This document shows, in pieces, positions 8,677 to 17,982 of a stretch of 32,620 nucleotides of DNA; positions within the stretch are counted from its first letter, which is position 1; every line of letters starts with the position of its first letter. Origin of the DNA: an uncultured Lachnospiraceae bacterium (GTDB lineage Bacteria; Bacillota; Clostridia; Lachnospirales; Lachnospiraceae). The stretch is from contig CANQIW010000004.1 in NCBI GenBank assembly GCA_947624055.1, positions 1 to 32,620 on the forward strand, given 5' to 3'. A program made the translations under genes and the position numbers. The notes below the pieces were generated by a model. It was not told where the DNA came from. It searched no databases and was given only the letters and a program-made list of their open reading frames with translations.

Positions 8677-10122
8677 ATGTCTGAGGGAGTGGAGCAAAAC
8701 GGAATGGAAAAGATCTGGGATCTGGAAGAACACAAACAGAATACGGCCCTGCTGGATGACCAGGGGAATGCGCTCTCATATGGAGAACTGGCGCGGGAAT
8801 GCCATATCCTGTCGGATGCGGCAGGGAAGCGCTGTCTGGTATTCTGCCTGTGTGAAAACAGCATTGGTTCAATCCTTGGGTATGTGGCCTTCCTGGATTC
8901 CGGCATTGTGCCGGTGCTGCTGAACCGGCACCTGGACCGGGAACTTCTGGGCGGGCTGCTGCAGGCATACTGCCCGGCATATCTCTGGGTACCGCAGGGG
9001 CAGGAGGCGGATTTCCCAGGCATGGAGGCGGTGTACCGGGCATGGGGTTACAGCCTGGTGCGGACAGACTATGGCAGGGAATATCCCATGCATCCGGACC
9101 TTGCCCTCCTGCTCACAACCTCTGGCTCAACGGGCAGCCCGAAATTCGTCCGGCAGAGCAGCACGAACATCCGGGTGAATGCGGAATCCATCGTGCAGTA
9201 CCTCGGGCTGGATGAGACAGAACGCCCGGTCACGACCCTGCCGATGAACTATACTTACGGCCTGTCCATCATCAACAGCCACCTGCTGGCGGGTGCGGGG
9301 ATCCTGGTCACGGAAAAGGGTCTGATGCAGAGGGAATTCTGGAGTTTTTTCCGTGAGCAGGGCGCGACATCATTCGGAGGCGTGCCCTACACCTATGAGA
9401 TGCTGGACCGGCTGCGGTTTTTCCGGATGGACCTGCCGTCGCTGCGGACGATGACGCAGGCGGGCGGGAAGCTCCAGCCGGAGCTCCATGAGAAATTTGC
9501 GAGATATGCCCAGGGAAATGGGAAGCGTTTTGTCGTTATGTACGGCCAGTGTGAGGCCACTGCCCGCATGGGCTATCTTCCCCCAGGCAGGGCGGTGGAG
9601 AAAAAGGGCTCCATGGGGATCGCCATCCCGGGCGGCCGCTTCAGGCTGAAAGACACTGACGGGAATGAGATCACAGAGCCCTATACGGAGGGGGAACTGG
9701 TCTACGAGGGCGCGAATGTCACGCTGGGCTATGCGGAGCGCGGGGAGGACCTTGCGGAGGGCGACGAGCGGCATGGGGTGCTGGAAACCGGGGACATGGC
9801 AAAGTTCGACGGGGATGGGTACTACTACATTACAGGGAGGAAGAAGCGCTTCCTGAAGATCTATGGGAACCGGGTGAACCTGGATGAGATTGACCGTATG
9901 GTCAGGGGGCATTTCGGCGGGCTGGACTTTGCCAGCGCGGGTACGGACGACCAGATGTACCTGTTCGTCACGGACGGGTCAGTGGCCGGGGAGGTCCGGA
10001 CGTTTGTGTCCCAGAAAACAGGCCTGAACCCGGCGGCATTCCGGACGGTGGTGCTTGGCGCGATCCCACGGAATGATTCCGGGAAGACCCTGTACCGGGA
10101 ACTGGAGCGGTATTACGGATGA
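8677..10122 (+). CDS. AMP-dependent synthetase/ligase (ANL family acyl-adenylating enzyme)
   Basis: LLTTSGSTGSPK, YGQCEATARM, ETGDMAKFDGDGYYYITGRKKR. Confidence 0.9.
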   Translation: MSEGVEQNGMEKIWDLEEHKQNTALLDDQGNALSYGELARECHILSDAAGKRCLVFCLCENSIGSILGYVAFLDSGIVPVLLNRHLDRELLGGLLQAYCPAYLWVPQGQEADFPGMEAVYRAWGYSLVRTDYGREYPMHPDLALLLTTSGSTGSPKFVRQSSTNIRVNAESIVQYLGLDETERPVTTLPMNYTYGLSIINSHLLAGAGILVTEKGLMQREFWSFFREQGATSFGGVPYTYEMLDRLRFFRMDLPSLRTMTQAGGKLQPELHEKFARYAQGNGKRFVVMYGQCEATARMGYLPPGRAVEKKGSMGIAIPGGRFRLKDTDGNEITEPYTEGELVYEGANVTLGYAERGEDLAEGDERHGVLETGDMAKFDGDGYYYITGRKKRFLKIYGNRVNLDEIDRMVRGHFGGLDFASAGTDDQMYLFVTDGSVAGEVRTFVSQKTGLNPAAFRTVVLGAIPRNDSGKTLYRELERYYG

Positions 10123-10137
10123 ACCCGCCATGGATGG

Positions 10138-10160
10138 GCCTGTTCCCTGCAGGAACAGGC
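10138..10160. other. Perfect 9-bp hairpin in the gap between ligase and LuxE-LuxC ORFs
   Basis: GCCTGTTCC-CTGCA-GGAACAGGC with no T tract. Confidence 0.6.
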
Positions 10161-10228
10161 GGAAGCCGTGGGCATGGGACGGACGGCAGTTTGCATTTTT
10201 ATGAGGAAAAACAGTCTGGAGGACAGGG

Positions 10229-12646
10229 ATGGATTACAGTAGGATTCTGAAGATACCACCGTTTTCCCTCGGGAGGGCGGAAAAGGAAAAACTGCTCACC
10301 GGGCGTCTGCTGGGGCTGACGGAGCACCACAGGCTGAACTGCCCGGAGTACAGGCGGATGCTGGAGGCGTCCGGTTATGATGGCACGGCGGCAGCCTCAT
10401 ACAGGGACATCCCGTTCCTGCCGGTGCGCATGTTCAAGGAGCTGTCCCTGAAAAGCGTGGCAGACGGCGAAGTGGTGAAAACGGTGACATCTTCGGGAAC
10501 CACAGGGCAGGCAGTATCGAAGATATTCCTCGACCGGACAACGGCGGCAAACCAGCAGAAGACGATGGCGAAGATCGTGTCGGATTTTACCGGCACGGAC
10601 CGTATGCCGATGATAATCCTGGACTGCCCGTCTGTGGTGAAGGACCGGCGGATGTTCTCGGCGCGGGGTGCTGGGATCCTGGGATTCTCAGTTTTTGGCT
10701 CGAGGAGGGTCTACGCTCTGGACGACGACATGAAGCTTGATGTGGAAGGGCTGGAAGAATTCCTGGGGCAGCACCGTGGGGAACGGATCCTCCTTTTCGG
10801 GTTCACGTTCATGGTCTGGCAGCATTTTTACAAGGAACTGGTCCGGCTGAAAGGTGAGGGGATCACGTTCGACCTTTCGGAGGGGGTCCTGATCCATGGC
10901 GGCGGATGGAAGAAGCTCGTGAACGAGGCGGTGGGTCCGGAGGAATTCCATGCAAGTCTGAGGGAAGCCTGCGGGCTGGACGACATACACGACTACTATG
11001 GGATGGTGGAGCAGACCGGCTGCATCTATATGCAGTGTGAGTACGGGCACCTGCACGCGAGCATCTTTTCCGATGTGGTGATGAGGAACCCGCTTGACTT
11101 CAGCGAGTGCGGTATTGGGGAGAAAGGGATTATACAGGTACTTTCGGCGATCCCGGAGTCCTACCCCGGACATTCGCTGCTGACAGAGGATGAGGGGATC
11201 CTGCTCGGGGAGGATGACTGCCCGTGCGGGCGGAAAGGGAAATATTTCAGGGTGCTCGGGCGCCTGAAAGACGCAGAGATCCGCGGGTGCAGCGACACGT
11301 ATGCAGCGGGGTTTCGTGCAGTTGGGGAAACTACCCGGGAGAAAGCCGGGACATATCTAGCCGGAACACAGACGGGCTCAGGGACAGCGGACAGGGGACA
11401 GGGTGAGAAGAAGCCAGACGTGGAGCCTGACAGAACGTTGGATGCACTTTCGTCTGTGCGCTTCCTTGTCGGGAGTGCACAGACGGTGCGGCAAATGCCG
11501 TCGCTCTCCCCATGGGAGCCATTTGACGGCAGGGTGCTGGAATTCCTGGACGGGGTGTCAGGAAACCTGATGGCGGACAGGGAGGCAAGGGCGTATCCGG
11601 ACGTGGTGACGTTCGCGTTCTGGATCCGGAAGGCGAACACGCGGAGGCTGGAGGGGCGCTTTGCCAGGGACGCGGGAAATGGGAATATCCGTCTGGGACG
11701 CGGCACGGCGTTCCACATCGCGCCGTCCAACGTGCCGGTGAATTACGCGTACTCGCTCGCTGCCGGGCTCCTGGCGGGGAATGCCAACATTGTGAGGATC
11801 CCGTCAAAGGACTTCCCACAGGTGGGGCTGGTCAACAGGGCGCTCAGGTCTGCGCTGGAAAGGTATCCATATATGGAACCGTACATATGCCTTGTACGGT
11901 ATGGGCGTGACCGCGCGGTGAACGACCTGTTCTCGTCCATTGCCGATGTCCGTGTTGTCTGGGGCGGGGATGCCACGGTCGCGGAGCTGCGCAGGTCGCC
12001 GCTTGGCTCACGGGCCGGGGAAATCACATTTGCGGACCGGTTCTCGGTTGCGGTAGTCGACAGCGATGCGTACATGGATCTTTTGGACAGCGGAAAGGGG
12101 AAGGCGGCGGAGGGATTCTACAACGACACGTACCTGACCGACCAGAACGCCTGCACGAGCCCGCGGCTGGTCGCCTGGCTGGGCGGCCGGAAGGAAGAGG
12201 CAAAAACGGAATTCTGGGGACGGCTGCACAGGCTTACGGAAAGAAAGTATGGCTTCCAGCCAATCCAGGGGGTTGATAAGCTGGCGGACAGCTACCGTGC
12301 CGCGGCAGTGACGGATGGTATCCGGATCGAAGGGCACGCGGACAACCTGCTTGTACGTGTCCGGGTGGAGACGGCCCCGGCTGCACTGATGGATTATAAA
12401 GGTAATTCAGGCTACTTCTTTGAATACGACTGCGGGAACATCCTGGAGCTCCGGGAGCTGTGTGACGACAGGCGCTGCCAGACGGTGGCGTACATCGGGG
12501 ACAGGACTGCGCTGCTCCCGCTTGTGAGATCCGGGGTAAAAGGGGTTGACCGGATCGTGCCGGTCGGGAAGACGATGGATTTTGATTTGCTCTGGGACGG
12601 ATACGACCTGATGGAGCGGATGACGAGGACGATGACAATAGAATAA
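10229..12646 (+). CDS. Fused LuxE-like acyl-protein synthetase (N) and LuxC-like acyl-CoA/acyl-protein reductase (C)
   Basis: N half: VTSSGTTGQ, LIHGGGWKKL, DYYGMVEQTG, EIRGCSD near the end of the LuxE part. C half: FHIAPSNVPVNYAYSLAAGLLAGNANIVRIPSKDF and DQNACTSPR catalytic-Cys region. Confidence 0.85.
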   Translation: MDYSRILKIPPFSLGRAEKEKLLTGRLLGLTEHHRLNCPEYRRMLEASGYDGTAAASYRDIPFLPVRMFKELSLKSVADGEVVKTVTSSGTTGQAVSKIFLDRTTAANQQKTMAKIVSDFTGTDRMPMIILDCPSVVKDRRMFSARGAGILGFSVFGSRRVYALDDDMKLDVEGLEEFLGQHRGERILLFGFTFMVWQHFYKELVRLKGEGITFDLSEGVLIHGGGWKKLVNEAVGPEEFHASLREACGLDDIHDYYGMVEQTGCIYMQCEYGHLHASIFSDVVMRNPLDFSECGIGEKGIIQVLSAIPESYPGHSLLTEDEGILLGEDDCPCGRKGKYFRVLGRLKDAEIRGCSDTYAAGFRAVGETTREKAGTYLAGTQTGSGTADRGQGEKKPDVEPDRTLDALSSVRFLVGSAQTVRQMPSLSPWEPFDGRVLEFLDGVSGNLMADREARAYPDVVTFAFWIRKANTRRLEGRFARDAGNGNIRLGRGTAFHIAPSNVPVNYAYSLAAGLLAGNANIVRIPSKDFPQVGLVNRALRSALERYPYMEPYICLVRYGRDRAVNDLFSSIADVRVVWGGDATVAELRRSPLGSRAGEITFADRFSVAVVDSDAYMDLLDSGKGKAAEGFYNDTYLTDQNACTSPRLVAWLGGRKEEAKTEFWGRLHRLTERKYGFQPIQGVDKLADSYRAAAVTDGIRIEGHADNLLVRVRVETAPAALMDYKGNSGYFFEYDCGNILELRELCDDRRCQTVAYIGDRTALLPLVRSGVKGVDRIVPVGKTMDFDLLWDGYDLMERMTRTMTIE

Positions 12647-12661
12647 TAAAAAGGTGTAACG

Positions 12662-13384
12662 ATGGAGTATGAAGATAACCATAATTCTACAGGACAAAAA
12701 AAGAATGCTCTTTACAGAGAACTCCTTAAATATGAACAGCACACAGAGTTCACAAAAGGTCAGATCGTATATTTGAAAGTCAAAAGAGTTTTGGATATAT
12801 TTCTGGCGATAATCCTTTTGCTTCCGGCGTTTTTTGTAACGACTGTGTTTGCCGTCTGGATAAAGTCAGAATCAAAAGGGCCGATTTTCTTTACGCAGAA
12901 AAGACCGGGATACAGGAAAAGAATTTTTTCGATATACAAACTCCGATCAATGAAAATTGAGACGGTTGACGGATCAGGCAGATTTCTATCTGATAAGGAA
13001 AGGCTTACGAAATCAGGGTATTGGGCGAGGAGAACCAGCGCGGATGAATTGCCGCAGTTGATAAATATACTCAAAGGAGAAATGTCGTTTATAGGGCCGA
13101 GACCACAGTTGATAAATGATCTGCCGACATTTACAGATGAGCAAATGTGCCGCTTTGACATATTGCCTGGGATTACAAGCCTTCCTGCAATTCATGGAAG
13201 GAACAACCAGCCCATCGCAGAGAAATATAATTGGGACACATATTATGTAAAGCATATTTCCTTTATGCTTGATCTGAAAATATTTATTAAGACTGTATTG
13301 TTAGTATTTTCGCAAAAAGATATAGATGATGAAATAAACGATGTGATTCCAGCTGGGAAAATAATCAACGAAGATAAAATTTAG
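12662..13384 (+). CDS. Polyprenyl-phosphate sugar-1-phosphate transferase (initiating sugar transferase)
   Basis: KRVLDIFLAI, PIFFTQKRPG, YKLRSMK, TSADELPQLINILKGEMSFIGPRP. Confidence 0.92.
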   Translation: MEYEDNHNSTGQKKNALYRELLKYEQHTEFTKGQIVYLKVKRVLDIFLAIILLLPAFFVTTVFAVWIKSESKGPIFFTQKRPGYRKRIFSIYKLRSMKIETVDGSGRFLSDKERLTKSGYWARRTSADELPQLINILKGEMSFIGPRPQLINDLPTFTDEQMCRFDILPGITSLPAIHGRNNQPIAEKYNWDTYYVKHISFMLDLKIFIKTVLLVFSQKDIDDEINDVIPAGKIINEDKI

Positions 13385-13431
13385 GTCTGATCATTCAGCG
13401 ATGTTCACTGTAGGGAAAGGTTTGTGAATAA

Positions 13432-14634
13432 ATGAAGGACGACAGGATAGATGTCCTCTTTTTTGAACGTCCTCTTGTAGATCTCAAGAGATATGCTTTT
13501 AAAATTGCAGATGCTTTAAAAAAGATGGACGATAGGCTTGCACTGGCATCGGTCAGTCTGGAATTGCCGGGAAACGAAGATAAGACAAATATGGATCATC
13601 ATTACCTTCGGAAGGAGATCAGAGATATTGACGATTTCCTGAACAGGCATGCAGTCCGTATGATCGTCTTCACCAATCCAAGGATCCCTGACATGGAGAT
13701 GATTCTTCATGCGCACAGGCTTGGGATAAAAACCGTGATGATACAGGAGGGAGTTATCTTTGAAGGAGCAAATATAAATGAGGTAAGCGCATCGAACGCA
13801 GCCGCGGCCTTAAGATTCATTCCGAAAACGCTCTCATATTTTTGGATCATGCGGCGTATGTGCAGGTATGACGGCAGGAGCTATGTCGGTCTGTTGAAGG
13901 ATATTTTAAGGAAAAAGCATAATGTCACGAGCATTGTCGCGCATTATTTTTCGCCGTACCTTATCGGAGATTACGTACTGACGATGGGAGAGTATTGGGC
14001 TGATTATTACAGGAATACGATGCTGTACCCGGAAGACAGGATTCGGGTGATGGGTGATCACGATCTGGACGGCTTTATGTTTCATGATGAAAAGGAAAAG
14101 GCAATCTGCTATGTGGCGACGGTTATGGTAGAGGACGGGACAAGGAGCCGAAAGGAATTCAATGAGTTTTTGGATGCATTTTCAAACACAGTCGACAAGA
14201 AAACAAAACTGTATTTGAAGCTGCATCCAAGGAGCAATGAACAGCTGTATGAAAAGCTGAGAGACCACAACATTGAAATCATAGGGCAAGGCGAGCTTCC
14301 AAGCACAACCGTCTACGTAGGTCATAGATCGACTATGCTGGCGAGAGCATTGTATGAATCGGACAACCTGATCATATGGAAGTTTCCGAATGAGAAGGAG
14401 GATTTTTTCGAGCAGTTTGCTTCTTTTACAGTGTCATCTGAGGATGAATTGAAGGCAGCGCTTAAAAAGACGGATATTGAGCACTGTACGAATGAAAAAA
14501 GACATGAGATAGAGAAGATTTACTGGCTGAATCCGAGGGGTGCTATCTATAGTGCAGCAGAAATGCTTTATGAATATTTAATTCATGAAAGTATAAGGAT
14601 TATGGAAGGGCAGTACCATGAAAATTCAGATTAA
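13432..14634 (+). CDS. Putative glycosyltransferase of uncertain family; weak sialyl/ulosonyl-transferase-like motifs
   Basis: QEG at about aa 105 and KLHPR at about aa 263-267, then TTVYVGHRSTMLARALY; position within locus. Confidence 0.5.
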   Translation: MKDDRIDVLFFERPLVDLKRYAFKIADALKKMDDRLALASVSLELPGNEDKTNMDHHYLRKEIRDIDDFLNRHAVRMIVFTNPRIPDMEMILHAHRLGIKTVMIQEGVIFEGANINEVSASNAAAALRFIPKTLSYFWIMRRMCRYDGRSYVGLLKDILRKKHNVTSIVAHYFSPYLIGDYVLTMGEYWADYYRNTMLYPEDRIRVMGDHDLDGFMFHDEKEKAICYVATVMVEDGTRSRKEFNEFLDAFSNTVDKKTKLYLKLHPRSNEQLYEKLRDHNIEIIGQGELPSTTVYVGHRSTMLARALYESDNLIIWKFPNEKEDFFEQFASFTVSSEDELKAALKKTDIEHCTNEKRHEIEKIYWLNPRGAIYSAAEMLYEYLIHESIRIMEGQYHENSD

Positions 14635-15514
14635 AAAAATGCTAAATGAATTGGGAGATAAATCGGGATTAATTCAATTATCAAAGGAGCAACAAATAAA
14701 ACTAAGAGAATTACTTCTTGATATGTGTTCAGATGTTATGGGATTTTGCGACCATCATGGATTTTCTTGTGCATTAGGCGGCGGAAGCGCTTTAGGCGCT
14801 GTCAGGCATAAAGGGTTTATACCATGGGATGACGATATTGATTTAAATATGCCAAGAGCGGATTATGACTGCTTTATCCTATTATTTGCAGAAGAATATA
14901 AGGGTAAATATGAAGTATATGCCCCTGACGGAAATAGATTAGCTGCTGCTGTCTTTTGCAAAATAGCTTTGCCTGGAACAGTTCTTGAAGATGTGTTTCA
15001 TGCTGGAGATTCCATCAAATTGGGAGTGAGCTTAGACATATTTCCGATAGAAAATGTTCCGGAAAATCCTGTTATAGCCATAGTAAAAGGATGTTCGTGT
15101 GATCTTTTTCAAGCGGCAGTGGTTTCCTCGTATTATTTTCAAAGCCGGAGCAATGAAATGAGATCGTTGTTTTCGGGGAGCAGGAAAACCTTATTTATAT
15201 ATTGTGTCAGATGTGCTCTGGGATGTCTTATGTCATTTAAATCGTATCAGTGGTGGTTTTATAAGTTTGATCAATTTGCTCAGACTGAAAAGAAGTCCGA
15301 TAACACAACGGTTCCTACAGGACGAAGGCATTATTTTGGAGAGATGCTTGACCGGAAGATAATTTTTCCGTTAAAAAAGGTCAGATTTGAGGATAGAGAA
15401 TTTAATGTATATGCCAATGTGGAAGAATATCTGACTAAGCTATATGGGGACTATATGATAATTCCCCCGATAGAAAAACAAGAAAAGCATTTTTATACAA
15501 AAGTTAAACTATAG
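14618..15514 (+). CDS. LicD family phosphotransferase
   Basis: GGGSALGAVRHKGFIPWDDDIDL. Confidence 0.9.
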   Translation: MKIQIKKMLNELGDKSGLIQLSKEQQIKLRELLLDMCSDVMGFCDHHGFSCALGGGSALGAVRHKGFIPWDDDIDLNMPRADYDCFILLFAEEYKGKYEVYAPDGNRLAAAVFCKIALPGTVLEDVFHAGDSIKLGVSLDIFPIENVPENPVIAIVKGCSCDLFQAAVVSSYYFQSRSNEMRSLFSGSRKTLFIYCVRCALGCLMSFKSYQWWFYKFDQFAQTEKKSDNTTVPTGRRHYFGEMLDRKIIFPLKKVRFEDREFNVYANVEEYLTKLYGDYMIIPPIEKQEKHFYTKVKL

Positions 15515-15616
15515 ACATCATTTAATAACATATTAAAAAAGGGAAAAAACGAGAATTTAGATATTGAAGGATAGACGAAAAACAGAGTCTTTATTGAAGG
15601 GAAGAGTTGATTTTTC

Positions 15617-16726
15617 ATGAATATATTGATCGTACACAGCTGTCATATCAATGCTTTTCCACCTGTGAGAAATCTGATCGAGATTCTGTTGCGGAATGGT
15701 CATCATGTTACATTAGTGACCAGGGATAAGAGTGGATTGTATTTGGAAAACACAGATAACTTTAAATACATTGTTTTACCTGAAGCAAAAAAAGGAAAGC
15801 TACGCTCTTTATTTTCTTATATCGAGAAACTGTACAGGTTAAGAAGAATTGTAAGGAAAGAAATGGAATCCTGCGATGTTTTATGGACGACGACCGATTC
15901 TACAGTGCGTGATCTGGGGAAAATGGTTCTCGACTATAAACATGTGATGCAGTTGATGGAGTTGATCGAGGACATCCCATTGGTACCGGGACAGTATATG
16001 ATTCAAATGAACATAAAGAAATATGCGCAAAAAGCGAATAAGGTGGTGGTTCCGGAGTATAATCGCGCCCATATCCAGAAAACCTGGTGGGGTCTGAAAG
16101 AGTTACCAACGATATTGCCGAATAAAATGACGATGCAGGATATCGCTGAGATCCCGGCAGAAGTGAAAGAAGTATTGGATCAGTTAAATAAAGAAAAGAG
16201 AAAGATTATTCTTTACCAGGGAGTATTTAATAATGACAGGGATCTTGACTTGTATGCGCAGGCGATTGAAAGAATAAACGATGAATACTGCTTATACATT
16301 ATGGGGCAGGATATGCCCTACCGAAAAGAACTGTGCAGCAGATATCCGACGGTCAAATACATACCGTTTATCAAACCGCCGTTTCACCTCTGTATTACAA
16401 AAATGGCACATATTGGTCTGCTGCCGTACAAAGTTGAGAAAATCAAGCATGTTTCAGTATTAAATGTGTTATATTGTGCGCCCAATAAGATTTATGATTA
16501 CGCCGCATGCGGACTGCCTATGATCGGTTCGGATGTTCCGGGCTTGGCATATCCTTTCGCAACAAGCGGGATCGGTTATGTGTGTAAAAAATAGACAGTC
16601 GATGAAGTGATTCAAATTGTGAGAACGATCGAGTCGAGATATGACGATATGGTTGATCGTTGTTATGCGTTTTATAAAGAGACGGATATGGATTCCATTG
16701 TCAATACGATCTTGGAGGGTATATGA
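15617..16726 (+). pseudogene. GT4-like glycosyltransferase interrupted by an in-frame TAG at 16592-16594
   Basis: ORF ends GIGYVCKK*, then the same frame continues TVDEVIQIVRTIESRYDDMVDRCYAFYKETDMDSIVNTILEGI* to TGA 16724-16726, giving an ATGA overlap with the next gene. Confidence 0.75.
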
Positions 16727-17982
16727 AAATATCAATAACGAGGGAGAAGCTGATCGCCCTATTGATATTGTTGCCGTATGTAGAAGGCGATTTTTTAACG
16801 AAATATATTCAGATTTATTTTAATGAAACGTTTATAAGAGCAATATCGGTTATTTATATTATTGTAACCATGTTATTTGCTGTTTTGGTATTTACAAAAA
16901 AGAAATGGAAAAGTCATCAGGGTTACAGGGGACTCATGACTACATTTGCTGTCTATACGTTTTTTCAGGTTTTATTTGCAGCAGATAATGTTTTAAATTC
17001 ATTCTGCGTATGGATCTGGGTCAGTATTCCTATGCTTTTCGGAATTGTTGTGGGTGAATACTGCGAGCAAAGACGGCTTTGTTACAGAGACATCATTATC
17101 CATATGATCAGATGGTTTTGCGTATACCTCGTGGTTGTGTTGGTGTATAACGTGGCAGTACACCACCTGTTTATCAATCCGACTTTCAGACTGAGTCCAC
17201 GAGGGGGCGGAGCTGTGATTTTTGGATATACGATCGCCGTTGTGTTTGCATTCTGTGTTCAATACCGGGATTTTTTCTCAAAGAGGGAGTATTACATATT
17301 ATTAGCGATCCTTTCAGTTGGCGCTTTGGGAACTGAAAGCAGAGCGGCCATTTGGCCTATTGTATTTCTGTGGATCATTAATTTTGAACTGGCAGAACTG
17401 ACTGTAAAAAAAATCATTTTTATGGTTTTACTTATTTTTGTGCTGGTATTTTTCAGTGAATTAGATTTCAGTAACCTGGCGAATACTACTGAATTTATTG
17501 GATGGAAAAGACTATTTAATACAAGCAGTGTGAGGCGGTCTCTCACACTTGTAAATACTATGATCCTGTTTGGCAGAACTTCCTTTATGACAAAAATATT
17601 TGGCGTTGGACTTAATGATTTCTTTCCCTATCAAAAATGGGTTATGCAGGTAAATGATGTGGATTTAAATATGATTACACGTGATAGAATTTCGGTTTTG
17701 GTTCAGCCGCATAATTCTTTTCTATACGCGCTGATGGAGAGCGGACTGTTAGGTTTTTTGCTTCTGCTGGGGATTTTCATCTACGCTGTATGGTCATTCA
17801 TGCACTATAGGACAGATAATTACATCTTTAAGATCGTCTTTGTCGGTGTTATATTTTTGGCTAACTGTTTCGATTCTGTTTTTTACGTACAACCTGGCGC
17901 GGCGGGCACGCTATGGCTGTTGCTGATCATCACAATAAATGAGAATAAACAAAAATACTATGAGCAAAGAGTAAATATATGA
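16723..17982 (+). CDS. O-antigen polymerase/ligase-like membrane protein (Wzy-like)
   Basis: Multi-TM protein with large loop, PHNSFLYALMESGLLGFLLLLG near C-terminus. Confidence 0.75.
   Translation: MKISITREKLIALLILLPYVEGDFLTKYIQIYFNETFIRAISVIYIIVTMLFAVLVFTKKKWKSHQGYRGLMTTFAVYTFFQVLFAADNVLNSFCVWIWVSIPMLFGIVVGEYCEQRRLCYRDIIIHMIRWFCVYLVVVLVYNVAVHHLFINPTFRLSPRGGGAVIFGYTIAVVFAFCVQYRDFFSKREYYILLAILSVGALGTESRAAIWPIVFLWIINFELAELTVKKIIFMVLLIFVLVFFSELDFSNLANTTEFIGWKRLFNTSSVRRSLTLVNTMILFGRTSFMTKIFGVGLNDFFPYQKWVMQVNDVDLNMITRDRISVLVQPHNSFLYALMESGLLGFLLLLGIFIYAVWSFMHYRTDNYIFKIVFVGVIFLANCFDSVFYVQPGAAGTLWLLLIITINENKQKYYEQRVNI

Noticed and set aside
10229-12646. A bioluminescence (lux) operon
   Set aside because: No luxA, luxB or luxD homologue in the window; neighbours are glycan genes.
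16592-16594. Pyrrolysine or programmed recoding at the amber codon
   Set aside because: Glycosyltransferases are not known Pyl proteins and no recoding element is evident; a nonsense mutation is simpler. Kept only as a test in the finding.
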